A program made the translations under genes and the position numbers. A stretch of 64,000 nucleotides of DNA, taken from NCBI GenBank assembly GCA_018907035.1, contig JACCIC010000051.1, forward strand, positions 3,057,001 through 3,121,000. The letters are read 5' to 3'. Positions 39,030 to 50,800 of the stretch are shown in pieces. The notes below the pieces were generated by a model, which searched no databases, had not been told where the DNA came from, and was given only the letters and a program-made list of their open reading frames with translations. The number at the start of each line of letters is the position of its first letter. The first letter of the stretch is position 1. Source of the stretch: Sycobia sp. Sy_11. Lineage: Eukaryota > Arthropoda > Insecta > Hymenoptera > Epichrysomallidae.

Positions 39030-39611
39030 CTTTACTTAGTATATAAAGTAATATTTATAGTATTTAAAAGATTAAACTTAGTAATAACTTACTATAATTT
39101 CATTATAAATTTTTCAAAGGGTCATTATTGATAACTTTAGTAAAAATAATGTTAAAATAGTATATATTTCTATATTTCGCGCTGGAAATGAAAAATTAAT
39201 ATTTTATTATTTTGAATTGTTTTATAAATAAAACAGAAAATTAAATAGCAAAACATTTAGAAAAGAAATATAAGTCGCTATATATTCTATATAATGCAAG
39301 GCATGCCTTTCACTTTTGAACTTGGTTCTTATACTATAAAATATTGATTGTACATTAAATGGAACCACTTGTTGAAGAAAATTATTTTTTCATTACTTTA
39401 TATACAAAGGAACTCTTTTAATTAACGTAGTGAATAAGGCATTTTTTATAACTATCTTAGTTTAAACATATTTATAATAATAAAGGATACTGACCATTTT
39501 TTGTCTTCTTGTAGCGAGAGTTACTTGGTGTCGATCGGCCGTCTGCAACACTTCTAATAAATGAAATCGACCGAATCTCTCCCTCCCTAGTCGATAAAAT
39601 ATGGTCGCCAT
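34507..39611 (-). CDS. Pcd: Pterin-4a-carbinolamine dehydratase (PCD/DCoH), 3 exons, 140 aa
   Basis: Exons: 39495-39611, 34772-34891, 34507-34692 (423 nt, both introns phase 0). The enzyme dehydrates 4a-hydroxy-tetrahydrobiopterin formed by aromatic amino acid hydroxylases, so that BH4 can be recycled. Family members can also act as the HNF1 dimerisation cofactor in vertebrates. The core starts at residue 40 with [20 protein letters not shown]. The family signature [20 protein letters not shown] follows. His96, His97 and His114 correspond to the three active-site histidines. The C-terminus ([20 protein letters not shown]) is complete. Residues 1-39 are an Arg-rich N-terminal extension that could be a mitochondrial presequence. 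The last codon of exon 1 is ATG, directly before the family core, so it is an alternative start. Intron 1 is 4.6 kb and holds five (TA)n tracts. Confidence 0.94.
35390..35442. repeat. (TA)n microsatellite
   Basis: A TA tract in Pcd intron 1. Confidence 0.95.
36020..36090 (+). other. Possible tail of a Penelope-like element
   Basis: The phrase CTGATGAGAAGCCAAAATG, then TCTTGAAACGTTGATACGTC, resembles the short conserved stretch often found after the GIY-YIG frame of Penelope-like elements. No coding sequence adjoins it. It is a weak, short signal within Pcd intron 1. Confidence 0.3.
36240..36290. repeat. (TA)n microsatellite
   Basis: A TA tract in Pcd intron 1. Confidence 0.95.
38391..38444. 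repeat. (TA)n microsatellite
   Basis: A TA tract in Pcd intron 1. Confidence 0.95.
38608..38664. repeat. (TA)n microsatellite
   Basis: A TA tract in Pcd intron 1, about 165 bp from the previous one. Confidence 0.95.
38979..39028. repeat. (TA)n microsatellite
   Basis: A TA tract in Pcd intron 1, the fifth in that intron. Confidence 0.95.
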
Positions 39612-39952
39612 GATTCTAACCTATTCTATTTATCGTATTAACTCAAACCCAATATTATTAATTTCTTGACAAAATTGAATTATTGACTTAAGAATTATTT
39701 TTTATCTCTTAAGGAAATATTTCAAATTTTATATATACTTAATGTCTTATCTATAAAATTTCAGAAAATGTTCTTTATTTGATAGTTTGTAAGAGCTTCA
39801 AAAAAACAAGCTTTCATCGTCTGATGGTATCTCATAACTGGAATATGCAAACTATAAAAAATACTAAACAAAAATTTCTACAAAATATGTAAATTTATTT
39901 AACATAAATAGATATTTACATTTTTTATAAAATTATTCACATTTTTAATTAA

Positions 39953-41407
39953 TTATTTAGTAGTTTTTTTCTTTTTTATAAAAGCTTTTGTTACTGGTGC
40001 AGGTAAAGGTAATTTTAGAATAACTGATTTTTTATCATCTTTCATTGGCACTGCAGAAATCCATCTTGCAAGTTCTAATAATTTTTTAATCCCTAATCTT
40101 ATCGTAAGCATACTAGAAAATAATTCCAAATCCAATTTATAATTCCATATTGTTAAAGCAATAATTATACAATGGATTATTCCTTTATCTCTCATACTAT
40201 TTGGTCTTTGTCTACTGATATTAAAAATATAAAATTTATTACATATTGTATTTGTATTTAATTATATTAAATTTATGTTTTTATACATACTTTCCATGGA
40301 TACTATTTACACTATAAGTTTCAATTACATGGGTATTGACTTCAGTTGAATGAATGCAAACATTTAAATCTTGCTTCTTAGCAAACTTGATTGGCTGATT
40401 TAACCAGGTAAGAACTGCTTCAACATATAATAGCATTGCTATTTTAACAGCAGATTTAGGATCATTTTTTGCATATTCCACAGTTTTCAAAAAGAAGGCT
40501 GGTTTGCTATTAATAACAATTCAAAAAATAACTTTTTTTGTAAATGTTAAAAATGTTGAAAATATGTGATACATACTCTTGTGTTTCACCTTCAGCTATT
40601 TCAACGGCTTGACTATATAAGGTTTTTAATATGCTTTTTGGAACGATATCATCAATGTTATAAATTTCTGATTCATGTGTTGCATCTCTATTACAAGGTG
40701 GTAAATGCAATCCTTCTATAAAATCATCTTTTGAAACTGGTTCAAGATCAGATCTTTCTAACTCAATATCTAGAATATACAAATAATTGGTTAGATTTAC
40801 AGCTAATAATGAATGTAAATAAAATTTGGTATATTTTTTTATATTATTTATATATTTTAACTTACTTGAGACTGTTTGTTCTAATTCTTCTTTTACATTA
40901 TCGACATTAATTTTCATTTTTTCAAATTGTTCTGTTCTTCGTTTTACTTTTTTAGAGCCAAATTGCTTATTTAATGTAACAATCCTATCAATTTCTTCAT
41001 CATTATTATTTTCAATTTCCTCATCAAGCATGGGAGCAACATTCCACCGTTCAGTCTGTATTAATCTTATTTTACCAGTTTTTTTGTTATGTATAGCTAT
41101 CATAGTATAAGTTAATTCTTTGGTAAGATCTGGTCTGTAACCTTTATACACAACTTGACCATTAGATATTGCTAAAACTGTTTTACTTTTCTTTACATCA
41201 GTATATAAACCACATTTCATTTTTTTGGTTTCATTATCTTTGAGTTGACCGTTCTGAAAATTAACTGAGAAAAAATTTTTAATTAAATAAATTTTTTTTC
41301 TTTCTTCATAACAATTATATATAAAGTATACAAATACCTATAATCGGTTGAATTTTGTCTCTTTGAATGACTACATCTTCTATCATAGCTTCAATTGTTT
41401 TGTTCAT
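39953..41407 (-). CDS. POLR1E: RNA polymerase I subunit RPA49 (POLR1E/PAF53), 5 exons, 379 aa
   Basis: Exons: 41338-41407, 40866-41264, 40577-40769, 40291-40506, 39953-40214 (1140 nt, phases 1, 1, 2, 2 consistent). The protein forms the A49 part of the A49-A34.5 heterodimer of RNA polymerase I in the nucleolus and aids initiation and elongation of rRNA synthesis. The N-terminal dimerisation module (residues 20-110) shows the family pattern IIVNFQNG, CGLYTDVKKSKTVLAISNG, then TYTMIAIHNKKTGKIRLIQT. A charged linker follows (residues 110-160). The C-terminal part (residues 180-379) corresponds to the tandem winged-helix region, with PPCNRDAT, DIVPKSILKTLYSQAVEIAE and SMRDKGIIHCIIIALTIWNY. The tail is Lys-rich (TKAFIKKKKTTK). 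Exon 5 has tandem acceptors three bases apart (CAGTAG). It lies 341 bp upstream of Pcd in the same direction, so its 3' UTR abuts the Pcd promoter. Confidence 0.93.
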
Positions 41408-43600
41408 TTTATCGATTTCTATATATAACTACAAGCATTAATTTTTATGCACTTGCATATAAAATTAAATAATATAAAATGTTCTTTACAGAATTATTCT
41501 ATTTATATATATATATGTATTTAGATTACGTTGTTATCTTATACTTGTAGTACGCGGCAAATGACATGTGGTCATGCCATGTCGCATGCGGACACAAAAT
41601 TCTAGGAATTTATACAGCCTGATACAGCCAACAGCTAAGAAAATCAAAATAACGAAATTCGGAACAAGTATATCACTGGCTATAGCTGGCTGTAGTCTAC
41701 TATACTCTGCAAAGGGCTATAGTATAGCAATTATGTAGCAATTCGTCAAAAATCCGTCTCCCTGTCTCTTTATTTGCTGTGAGCAGCTGTGAGCATGCGC
41801 CGTCGCTACCAGTGTGCTCTTCTAGTCCGGGCGCCCAAAGAATTCTTCTAGTCTTTTGAATTATCGAATTTTGACATATCCACAAAAGTTTTCTAAACTT
41901 ATTTTGAATGAGAATAGCTATGTCGAAAAAATGATAGATACATTGTTATTAATAATTTAATTGCTTAAAATAAGACTATGCTATATAAGGAAATTTTAAA
42001 TTCTTATATTTATTATATTTTTCTCTAGATATCAGCTGAATTTTGTAAAATACAAAAATATTTATTAAGTAAGGGATATTGCAAATTTAGCCAATATAGA
42101 CGGCAAAATTACGTTCCGCAATCATTTTTTTCCTATAAGTCTTGTTCAGTTTAGATTTTTTAGCTGAGAAGATTTCAATTGTATCTTTTTCAATTCTCTA
42201 AAAATAGTAAAAACCTACTTTTTATTTGTTTATAAGATAATTTAACCGATTTATTTTTTTTTAATTCTAAAAAATTCCACAGCATTGTTGTTTGATTTAT
42301 TACGAACAAATTTTAAAATTAATGAAAGTAAATTATCATTGGTTTGAGAAGAATGTCGAAATATAAACCAAATAACACGCCTAACCTCTAACGTCTTTAT
42401 AGACGAGACACGGTTCTTTCGAAAAAATGTTATTAATTATGAACATTTCATTATACCTTTTTTTTCTATAAATTATTAATTTTGAAAGTAAAATTCTGAA
42501 AGTTTTAAAAAAACATTATTCATAATTTTCGCATTATGCGAAATTAATTTTCTTTCGAAAAAATAATGATGGTTTACTTGTAACCGGCCATTTTTTTGCC
42601 ATTCTCATTTTGAATATAAGCAATCATACATTTTGGTACTTCATATTTTTATGACTTGTACAAAAATTATATATAATATATATTATAATATGTAACCAAA
42701 AAATCGTACTTTTTGTCTGTCTTTTTTGATTGTACTTTTTTTTAGTTTAAAAGTATTTCATTTGTTTATATCATTAATACTTCTATAAATCTCTCTTATA
42801 CTACCAATTTTAAATAATCTATATTAAATACCCTCTATAATTCATTACTGAATTCTGATCTTTAATTTTTTAGTGTTAATAATTAGCGTTACAAGTTTTT
42901 GTTCAATTATAATCATTATTGGTATCGTTGGTGATAAGCAATTCAATAAGAAACTAGAGTTAATTATAACTTAATAGAAAAAATATAAATATATGAAAAT
43001 TTTTTAATGTTAGCAATAAATATGCATGAACGGCTATTATTAGTAGATTGTGGAAATCTAAAAGACGACGTTAAATTTTGATTATAATTTTTATTTGATC
43101 ATTCAGCTTCAATTAACGTATTTAATGTAGTTTCTATTGTAATTTTTACTTTAATTGATAATTTGACATTTCTAATACGATTTGAGAAGAAAGCATGAAT
43201 ATTTTATAACAAATATATATGATAATAATATAGATTAGTAAACACTCTTCTTTGTCTTCGGACTTGATTTTTTTATTAGATTACTCAAAAGGCGATAGTT
43301 GATGACGTATTATCTAATTTAGAAGTTTATCAAATTTCATTATTGTTTCATTACCTTTTTCTTAAACCATCGCATGCTTAAAAAATAAAGAATTACAGCA
43401 AGCATTATCTTGGCAAATGATTATAAACTATATATAGCTCAAGACTCTGTAGGTTTTGTGCACCTCGCTGCACCGCTGCCTACGCGTCGGTGTGATAATG
43501 CGGGAGGTAATGTTAAAATAACCATACGAATCGTTAACAATATAACAGATTTATTAATAAGGATACAGTATTAGTAATGGAGCATGGAGCTATGGAGCTG
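41408..43600. other. POLR1E upstream region, then AT-rich intergenic DNA
   Basis: The first 470 bp (to about 41880) are less AT-rich and probably include the POLR1E promoter. Beyond that I see only AT-rich DNA without a supported exon. A short GC-richer block with several CpGs lies at about 43440-43510. Confidence 0.45.
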
Positions 43601-43610
43601 TAGATGCGTG

Positions 43611-44296
43611 CAGAGATGCCAGGCCGGACAGCCAAGTCGAGTATACGCGTTAGAGTCTTTACCCCTCCACGCGCTGATTTGCTGAAACTCGCGCGATATT
43701 TTAAAGTTATATGATCTGTATGATCGTATAAAACAACAAGCAAGCTGCAAGACTATTTAAAAAATTATTGATACTATAATATATAACTGTGGCCACATGC
43801 ATATAAATATTTTAAACATGTCCACTACTAAAAACTCATTAATTAATATTATTCATTATTAAAATTATTATTAATTATGAATATTATGATTAATATTATT
43901 ATAAACTATTATAATAATTATTAAATATTATAGTTATTAATATAAATTTATTATAATTATATAATGTAATATATATTTAATGTATATTAAATTATATAAT
44001 TAATAATAATATTAATAATTAATAATAATATTGATAATTAATAATAATTTTAACAATGAATAATATTAATTAATGAGTTTTTAGTAGTGGACATGTTTAA
44101 AATATTTATATGCATGTGGCCACAGTTATATATTATAGTATCAATAATTTTTTAATAGTCTTGCAGCTTGCTTGTTTTATACGATCATACAGATCATAGA
44201 ACTTTAAAATATCGCACGAGTTTCAGCCAATCAGCGCGTGGAGGGGTAAAGACTCTAACGCGCATACTCGAGTTGGCTGCCCGGCCGTCACCTCTG
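43611..44296. mobile_element. hAT-like foldback element with about 285-bp inverted arms
   Basis: The two halves (about 43611-43900 and 44010-44296) are near-perfect reverse complements. Shared landmarks include GTGGCCACATGCATATAAAT, CTTGCAGCTTGCTTG-type sequence and GTAAAGACTCTAACGCG. The ends read CAGAGATGCC on the left and, reverse-complemented, CAGAGGTGAC on the right. The flanking 8-bp sequences GATGCGTG (43603-43610) and GGTGCGTG (44297-44304) differ by one base. CAG-starting ends and 8-bp duplications are hAT hallmarks. There is no transposase. The centre is a very AT-rich TAATTA-type loop. The similar reading frames in the two arms merely reflect the inverted repeat. Confidence 0.8.
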
Positions 44297-44356
44297 GGTG
44301 CGTGCAGACTCTGCTTAGTCTGTACAAGCAACGCTGGTGTGCGGCACTGCGGCCCC

Positions 44357-45066
44357 TGTGACGTAATACGACTACATTCGACGTGTCACGAAACCGTATT
44401 TTGTCATGTCCTTTTACACTCCTTTTATAACCGCGAAATATAATTATGTAATAAAAAAATAGCTTAAACGATCAAAAATAAGTATTTTATACCTATAGCA
44501 AATATGTATTTTATAATAGTTTATGAATACAAATAATATTGAATCACTTGATAGCGCAAAGGACACGGACATTAAAAATATACATTATTCATATAGAATC
44601 GATATGTATGGGCATTCCGTTCAAATAAATATTATATTTGAACTACATTTTATAATTGAGTTCGATGGCCAACAAATACACGCGCATAGCTGAAGCGAGA
44701 CAATGCACATTTATGACCGCCGAGGAATTCCCGCAATTAAGCGACGCTGCATGGGAGCAGCTGCAGCGTGCACAACCAGCAAGGGAGAAGGACCGTCGAT
44801 GCGCGGATTGGCGCTCGCTATACTTGGGGTGGGGAGTTGCGATGTGTGCGGGGGTGTGCATGGAGATGTTTTTGCGGATATAAACACTTCGCTTTCGGCA
44901 GCCGCGCAGTATTATACATATCTAATAAAGCTAACATTAAAATTAATATCGTTTCTTATTTCATTTCTATAATATAATAATTTTAATTAATATTCTAAAA
45001 TATTAAATTTCAAACGGCACATTTTTCGCGCGCTATAGCTTATTTTTACAGGATAGAGACATCACA
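44357..45066 (+). repeat. 5' LTR
   Basis: Starts TGTGACG and ends CATCACA. A TATA-like GATATAAAC lies at about 44876 and an AATAAAG polyadenylation signal at about 44922, the spacing expected of U3-R. The short frames on both strands recur exactly in the 3' LTR and are not genes. Confidence 0.96.
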
Positions 45067-45232
45067 GTGGTGGCAGCGGAAAACAAAATTTTTTTTAATA
45101 TAAAAAAAAAAAAAAAAACAACAAAACAAGCCTCCAGTTAGTCAAGAGTCTACAAACTCCAGTTTCAAGTAGACGACGTCTAGCCGGGCGAGAAGTGCTA
45201 CAGTGGTGCTACAGTGCTACAGTGCTACAGTG

Positions 45233-45304
<72 letters not shown>

Positions 45305-46657
45305 ATATTTGAATTAGTGAATTACTAGTGAAGTGTGTTTTTTTTAAAAAAAAAAAAAAAGAAAAAAAAATAAAAAAAAGAAAAATCGATGTTGTGTTTA
45401 TTGTGTATGTGTTTATAGAGCTTTTGTGTATATTAATATTGTGTTTATTTTGTATGTGTATGTAGAGCTCTTGTGTAGTGTTAGTTTATTGTGTATAAAT
45501 ATGTGTGTGTAATTTAAGCGTTTATTGTGAATGCTATTGCCAACCCCCTTACTTGGGTTTTTGGCACGTTTTCCCCAAGTACAAGGGTGAATACCAGGAG
45601 GAAGTGATTACTATTACGTGCCAAGTATAGTAGAATAATCACAGGCAACAGCAAGAAAAAAAGTAAGTCCGTAAACCTTAATTTTGTAAATCAAGTGATT
45701 CTGTGCAAAAATTAAAGTCAAGTGTTAAAACAAAAGAAACTTAAAGAAAAATTTTATTATACGTATGTTGTGTGCGTGAGCATATGTATTTCTGTAAGCC
45801 TACCTGTGTATATACAGATTTATATTAATATTACAGCGTACATATAGGGTTGTACAATTATAATAAATGTAAGTGGTGTATGTTATAAATGTATGGGTAG
45901 AATTATTAATATATTTAATAAATAAATAAGATATATATATGGAAATCCATTTGTTTATACCTTTATAATTATAATCAACCATTTTTATAAATATATTACA
46001 CTTTTAATTATATCTTCTTCTATTATATTTTATTGTATATTCGCACGTAATTGATTCATTCGTATATCTTTCTATTGCTGCTTTTATTGCGTGTATGAAT
46101 TGTGATTGCTGAGTTCCTTTGCCTCTATGGGATGTTTCTTCTGTACGTTTACTTATAAAAACCGTCAAAAATTTTTATACATAATTCTACCTAAATAAGA
46201 AAATATAAATAAATAATTAAATAAAGTAGCCACTAAAACAAATATATATATATATATAATAAAACATAAATTAATATAGACAGACAAATTTTAAGCAGGT
46301 AATAAATAAATAATAAATAGATATAAAGTATAAATAAATACCATTATTACTATTACCTGCCATTACGTATTATATATAAATTAGTATTATTAAGGAATTA
46401 AAACTTAAAATTAAATAACCAAACAAGTAAAAATAATTAAAAATTGAACTAAATAATTAAATAATAAATACATAGAAATTATATATAACTTTATTCCACT
46501 TATAACCTTATTTCACTTATAACCTTATTTCATGTATAACTTTATTTCCTTATTAAACTAAATCATATAAATTATACGTACATTTTAAAATAAAACAAAA
46601 ATTATAGAAACACAATAACACAAATTTTATTTATTAAATAAATTAACACATAACAAA
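45067..46657 (+). other. Retrotransposon leader with primer-binding site
   Basis: Two bases after the LTR the sequence reads TGGTGGCAGCGG, which starts with the TGG expected of a tRNA-primed binding site; I cannot assign the tRNA. The leader then has an A-rich run, a tandem array of the unit GTGCTACA (45194-45235), a TA/TG microsatellite (about 45234-45305) and long AT-rich sequence up to gag. Confidence 0.7.
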
Positions 46658-47824
46658 ATGCCTCCAACGCGTAGAAATAAAATAATTAAAAATGCTACTA
46701 ATACCGTACGAAAAACAAAAAAAAATAATCCTACTAACAATTTAAATATGCCACATAACGATGGCATTAACGAAAACATTATCGCAAATCAAATACATGA
46801 AATTACAGAAATACCATCGAAACAAAATGAGGTTACTAATGTAAAACAGATAGAAAATGATAACTTTGTTGACTTACGTACGGCAAATTTAATTATCCCG
46901 GAATTCAAAGGTACAAACGATTGTATAGAAACCTTTGTGCGTGCTTGTGAAAGAGCAAACAGTGCGGTTGCTCCAAATTCGAGATTTTTTCTTCTAAATT
47001 TAATTCGAGCCAAGTGTAAAGGGGAGGTAAACACTTACCTTTTAAGTAAAAGCGACCATACAAATTTATCAGATTTTTTAGAAGATTTAAGGAAATCATT
47101 CGGGCCGCGAGAAAACTACAACCAACTAAATGCGGAACTAGCTTGTATTACACAGAAAGAAAAAGAATCGGTACGCGACTACGGTACCAGGGTCAGCATG
47201 CTTGTCATTAGACTTATCGCGTCTATAAAAAAAACGTACGCGGAAGACAAATCGCTCGGTGTTACAGCAGGTGCATACGATAATGCAATCAATTGTTTTA
47301 TTACGGGACTGTTAGACTATCGAATAGCAGACCGCGTAGAAAAGGAGAAGCCGACCTCGTTAGAAAACGCGATACATTTAGCCCTAGAGGCTGAGAAATT
47401 TATCAACTATAGAACCGGGATTCACAATAAAAATTGCGAGATCAAACCCTTAGAAAACACAGAAATCCGTGTCGCACATGTACGAGATATAGAACGTGAA
47501 CAAAAAAACAATAATCGAATAAATAAATTTAAAAAATTCAATGAACAAAATATACAAAAATCTGAAAACAGGACATGCTTTCATTGTGGTAAACGGGGAC
47601 ACATAAAATTAAATTGCAGATACCTAAATAAGACACAAAGTAATAGAGGACATCCTTACAAATTTGAAAATAGAAATAACCGTGTTACTAAACAAAGTAA
47701 TATTAAGTCACAAGGACAGCCAAATTTAAACGAGAACGAAGCTCGTCTAACCGGGGCGAAGTCGAGCTTCCAAAAACAAAAGCGTCCTGCAGCGTACGTA
47801 TTTACTACGGAACAAAAGGATTAA
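46658..47824 (+). CDS. gag: Retrotransposon Gag polyprotein, 388 aa
   Basis: An intact frame from ATG to TAA. The N-terminus is basic and Asn/Lys-rich. Residues 70-250 show the Ty3/gypsy capsid pattern (IPEFKGTNDCIETFVRAC, ESVRDYGTRVSMLV). A zinc knuckle of the form CX2CX4HX4C occupies Cys307, Cys310, His315 and Cys320. The C-terminal tail is basic. Capsid self-assembly and RNA packaging are the roles known for the family. The pol frame is in the -1 frame relative to gag and is open across the gag stop, so -1 frameshifting is plausible, but I saw no textbook slippery heptamer. Confidence 0.95.
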   Translation: MPPTRRNKIIKNATNTVRKTKKNNPTNNLNMPHNDGINENIIANQIHEITEIPSKQNEVTNVKQIENDNFVDLRTANLIIPEFKGTNDCIETFVRACERANSAVAPNSRFFLLNLIRAKCKGEVNTYLLSKSDHTNLSDFLEDLRKSFGPRENYNQLNAELACITQKEKESVRDYGTRVSMLVIRLIASIKKTYAEDKSLGVTAGAYDNAINCFITGLLDYRIADRVEKEKPTSLENAIHLALEAEKFINYRTGIHNKNCEIKPLENTEIRVAHVRDIEREQKNNNRINKFKKFNEQNIQKSENRTCFHCGKRGHIKLNCRYLNKTQSNRGHPYKFENRNNRVTKQSNIKSQGQPNLNENEARLTGAKSSFQKQKRPAAYVFTTEQKD

Positions 47825-47880
47825 ACAACGTAAATACACCCACCGTAAAATTAGAAGCTAGATTTAGAAATAATCTAGAA

Positions 47881-50800
47881 ATGTTCTTTTTGATAGACAC
47901 CGGTTGTAATCTAAACTTAATAAAAAACAAGTACGTTAGTGAATCTAAACACATTAACAGAAAAATAATTTATAATTTATTAGGAATAGGTAAGGGTACG
48001 GTTGGAACACTTGGGGAGATAACTTTGGAGCTTACTGAATATAATATAACATTTCAAATAGTACCGGACGACTTTCCATTAGAAGTCGATGGCATTTTGG
48101 GAATTGAATTTCTCAAGAACGAGCAGGTAGAAATAACCTTTAAAAAATACGGTATTGGGAAATTAAAAACTCAAACAGGTTTTCTAAAATTCGAAAAAAG
48201 TATAACCATTGATCTCCTTGGTAGAACTCGGAAATTAATCGAACTACCAGTTTTAAATGCTAGTGTTATAGAAGGTATTCTACCCCGCATAAATATAGGT
48301 TCTGACGTTTATTTAGGAGAAGCATTGGTAACACCAAAAAATGGTATTGTTCAGGTCTTCGCTGTAAACTCATCAACAGAAGACATTAGAGCCACATTCC
48401 CCATACCAAAATTGGAACCAATTCCAAATATATCAAATTTTAATAGTAACGATATATGTGAAACACAAACCGATAAAAAATTATTATCTAAACGTATAGC
48501 CACGCTTTTAAAGATCATTAAAGTAGACCATTTAAACGTAGAAGAAAAAGATAAGATTATCCAATTAATTTCTAAATACCCTTTTCAATTTTATATACCG
48601 GGAGACAAATTACAGGCAACAAATATAGCTTCTCATAGAATTGAATTAACTGATTATACACCAAATAACAAAAGACAGTTTAGGCATCCGCAAATTCATA
48701 AAACCGAACTAGAAAAACAAACAAAAAAAATGTTAGAAGAAAACATAATACAACCATCGATCTCACCTTGGAATCCACGCTGTTTTCTAGTGCCAAAAAA
48801 AGCAGATGATTCTGGAAAGAGTAGTTGGCGTTTAGTTATTGATTATCGAGCACTTAACGAAAAAATTGTAAATGTTTCCTATCCTCTTCCTAATATAACG
48901 GAAATTCTGGATCAGTTAGGTGGTGCCAAATACTTTTCTACTTTAGATTTAGCCTCAGGTTTTCATCAGATTCCTTTAGAGTCTGCGTCAAAACAATTGA
49001 CAGCATTTTCGACACCTTTTGGCCACTGGGAGTTCAATCGTACTCCAATGGGTCTTCGCACTAGCCCTGCAATTTTTCAAAGAATGATAAATAAAATTTG
49101 TTCTGGATTATTAAATACAGAAATGTTAATATTCATGGATGATGCAATTATTTTTTCTGATAGCTTAAAGAAACATATCCAAAATCTTGAAAAATTTTTG
49201 AAAATATTAAAAAATGCAAATCTAACCTTAAAACCAGAGAAGTAGTTCATTTTTATGTAAAGACATAGTTTATTTAGGGCACAGGGTATCAGCTAATGGA
49301 GTGGAACCAGATCCAAAAAAGGTCGATGCTGTCAAGTGTTTTCCCATTCCTAAAAACAAGAAAAATGTTAAACAGTTTCTAGGCCTCGTAGGTTATTATA
49401 GGAAGTTTATAAAAAATCTTGCTAAAATAGGTAGACCCTTATATTTATTATTAAGAGAAAACACATGCTTCAAATGGGATGAAAGCACACAGGATGCATT
49501 CGAAAGATTAAAAAATATTTTAATTAATCCACCTTTATTACAATATCCGGATTTTAGTAAAGAATTTGTAGTTACAACCGATGCATCTGACTATGCATTA
49601 GGGGCAGTACTGAGTCAGGGCGAAATAGGAGACGATCTTCCCATAGCATACGCGTCAAGATTACTTGGACAGGCAGAAAAAAACTACTCTACAACGGAAA
49701 AGGAGCTGTTAGCCATGATTTTTGGGGTCGAACAATTTAGGCCATATATTTATGGCAGAATGTTCACTCTGGTCACAGATCATCGACCATTAATCTGGCT
49801 TAAGAACCTTAAAAATCCTTCTTCAAAACTAGCCCGTTGGCAATTACGCCTCAGAGAGTATACATTCAAGGTAGTTTATAAGGCTGGTCGAGTTAACTCT
49901 AATGCTGACGCTTTATCTCGAAACCCAGTTGAATATGAATCAAATGTATGTATTGCCCTGACGGATCTGCAAAAGATGGAAGTCTGCGCTGACTTCTCAT
50001 CGGTTTCTGGTTCAGCAGGAGATACAGAATGGATTCTGAATGAAAATATTGCAAAAATATTTTTATCGTATAACAACGAGCAAATAATAACTGAGAACAC
50101 TACGACTAACGACGAAGACAGAAACGATACGCAAGTGTTGAATAACACAGCGGATTCGTGCAGACAAGAGAAAACTGTAGAAATCGGTACAAAAAAAGGC
50201 ATATCAGAGAATATACAACGTGTAGTTGTACAGCCAGATGATGACAGTTCAAAGCATAATAGAACCCGAACGGTATGCAATGCTCGAGAGTCTGTGCTGG
50301 AAGTGGAACAAACAGATGTTGACAGCGCTGAACAGTTTTCTTTGAGAAACATATGTGAAGCCCGAGAGTCTGTTTGTGAAAAGGATAAAATGCCAGGAAC
50401 TACAGGTTATGACGATAACCATGTAAATAGTAGTATGGAAAAAAGAAACCGAACAGTTCTCTATGTGACAGAAACTGCAATAACACATACAAATGACTTT
50501 CTGCTTATGAAAAGCGACCATACTGTTCATTTCATTTCAGCGGATTGTAATTTGTATACAGCAACCAGCAAAGAGTTCCTTGATAATGGTCTTTTAAACT
50601 CAGAAAATTTACTCATTCTAAACCCCTCTGTTGGACAGGTGATCACATTCCAGACAGATAATTCGTATATATTCAACCTTGTTGTTAAACCAAAAATACG
50701 ATCAAGCTGCAGAAATAGAAAACCTCAGAATTTGTTTCCAAGGCCTCAAAACTTCCATTGTTGAAACTAATATAAGAACAGTTAGAATTTCAAAAGTAGA

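Noticed and set aside
43534..44443. Two similar proteins on opposite strands (YDHTDH, SARGGVKTLTRIL)
   Set aside because: They are the two arms of the hAT-like foldback element read outward; no homology or start context supports a gene.
44643..44972. Overlapping short frames on both strands, repeated at 52470-52804
   Set aside because: They lie inside the two LTRs and overlap the promoter and polyadenylation signal; no motif supports coding.
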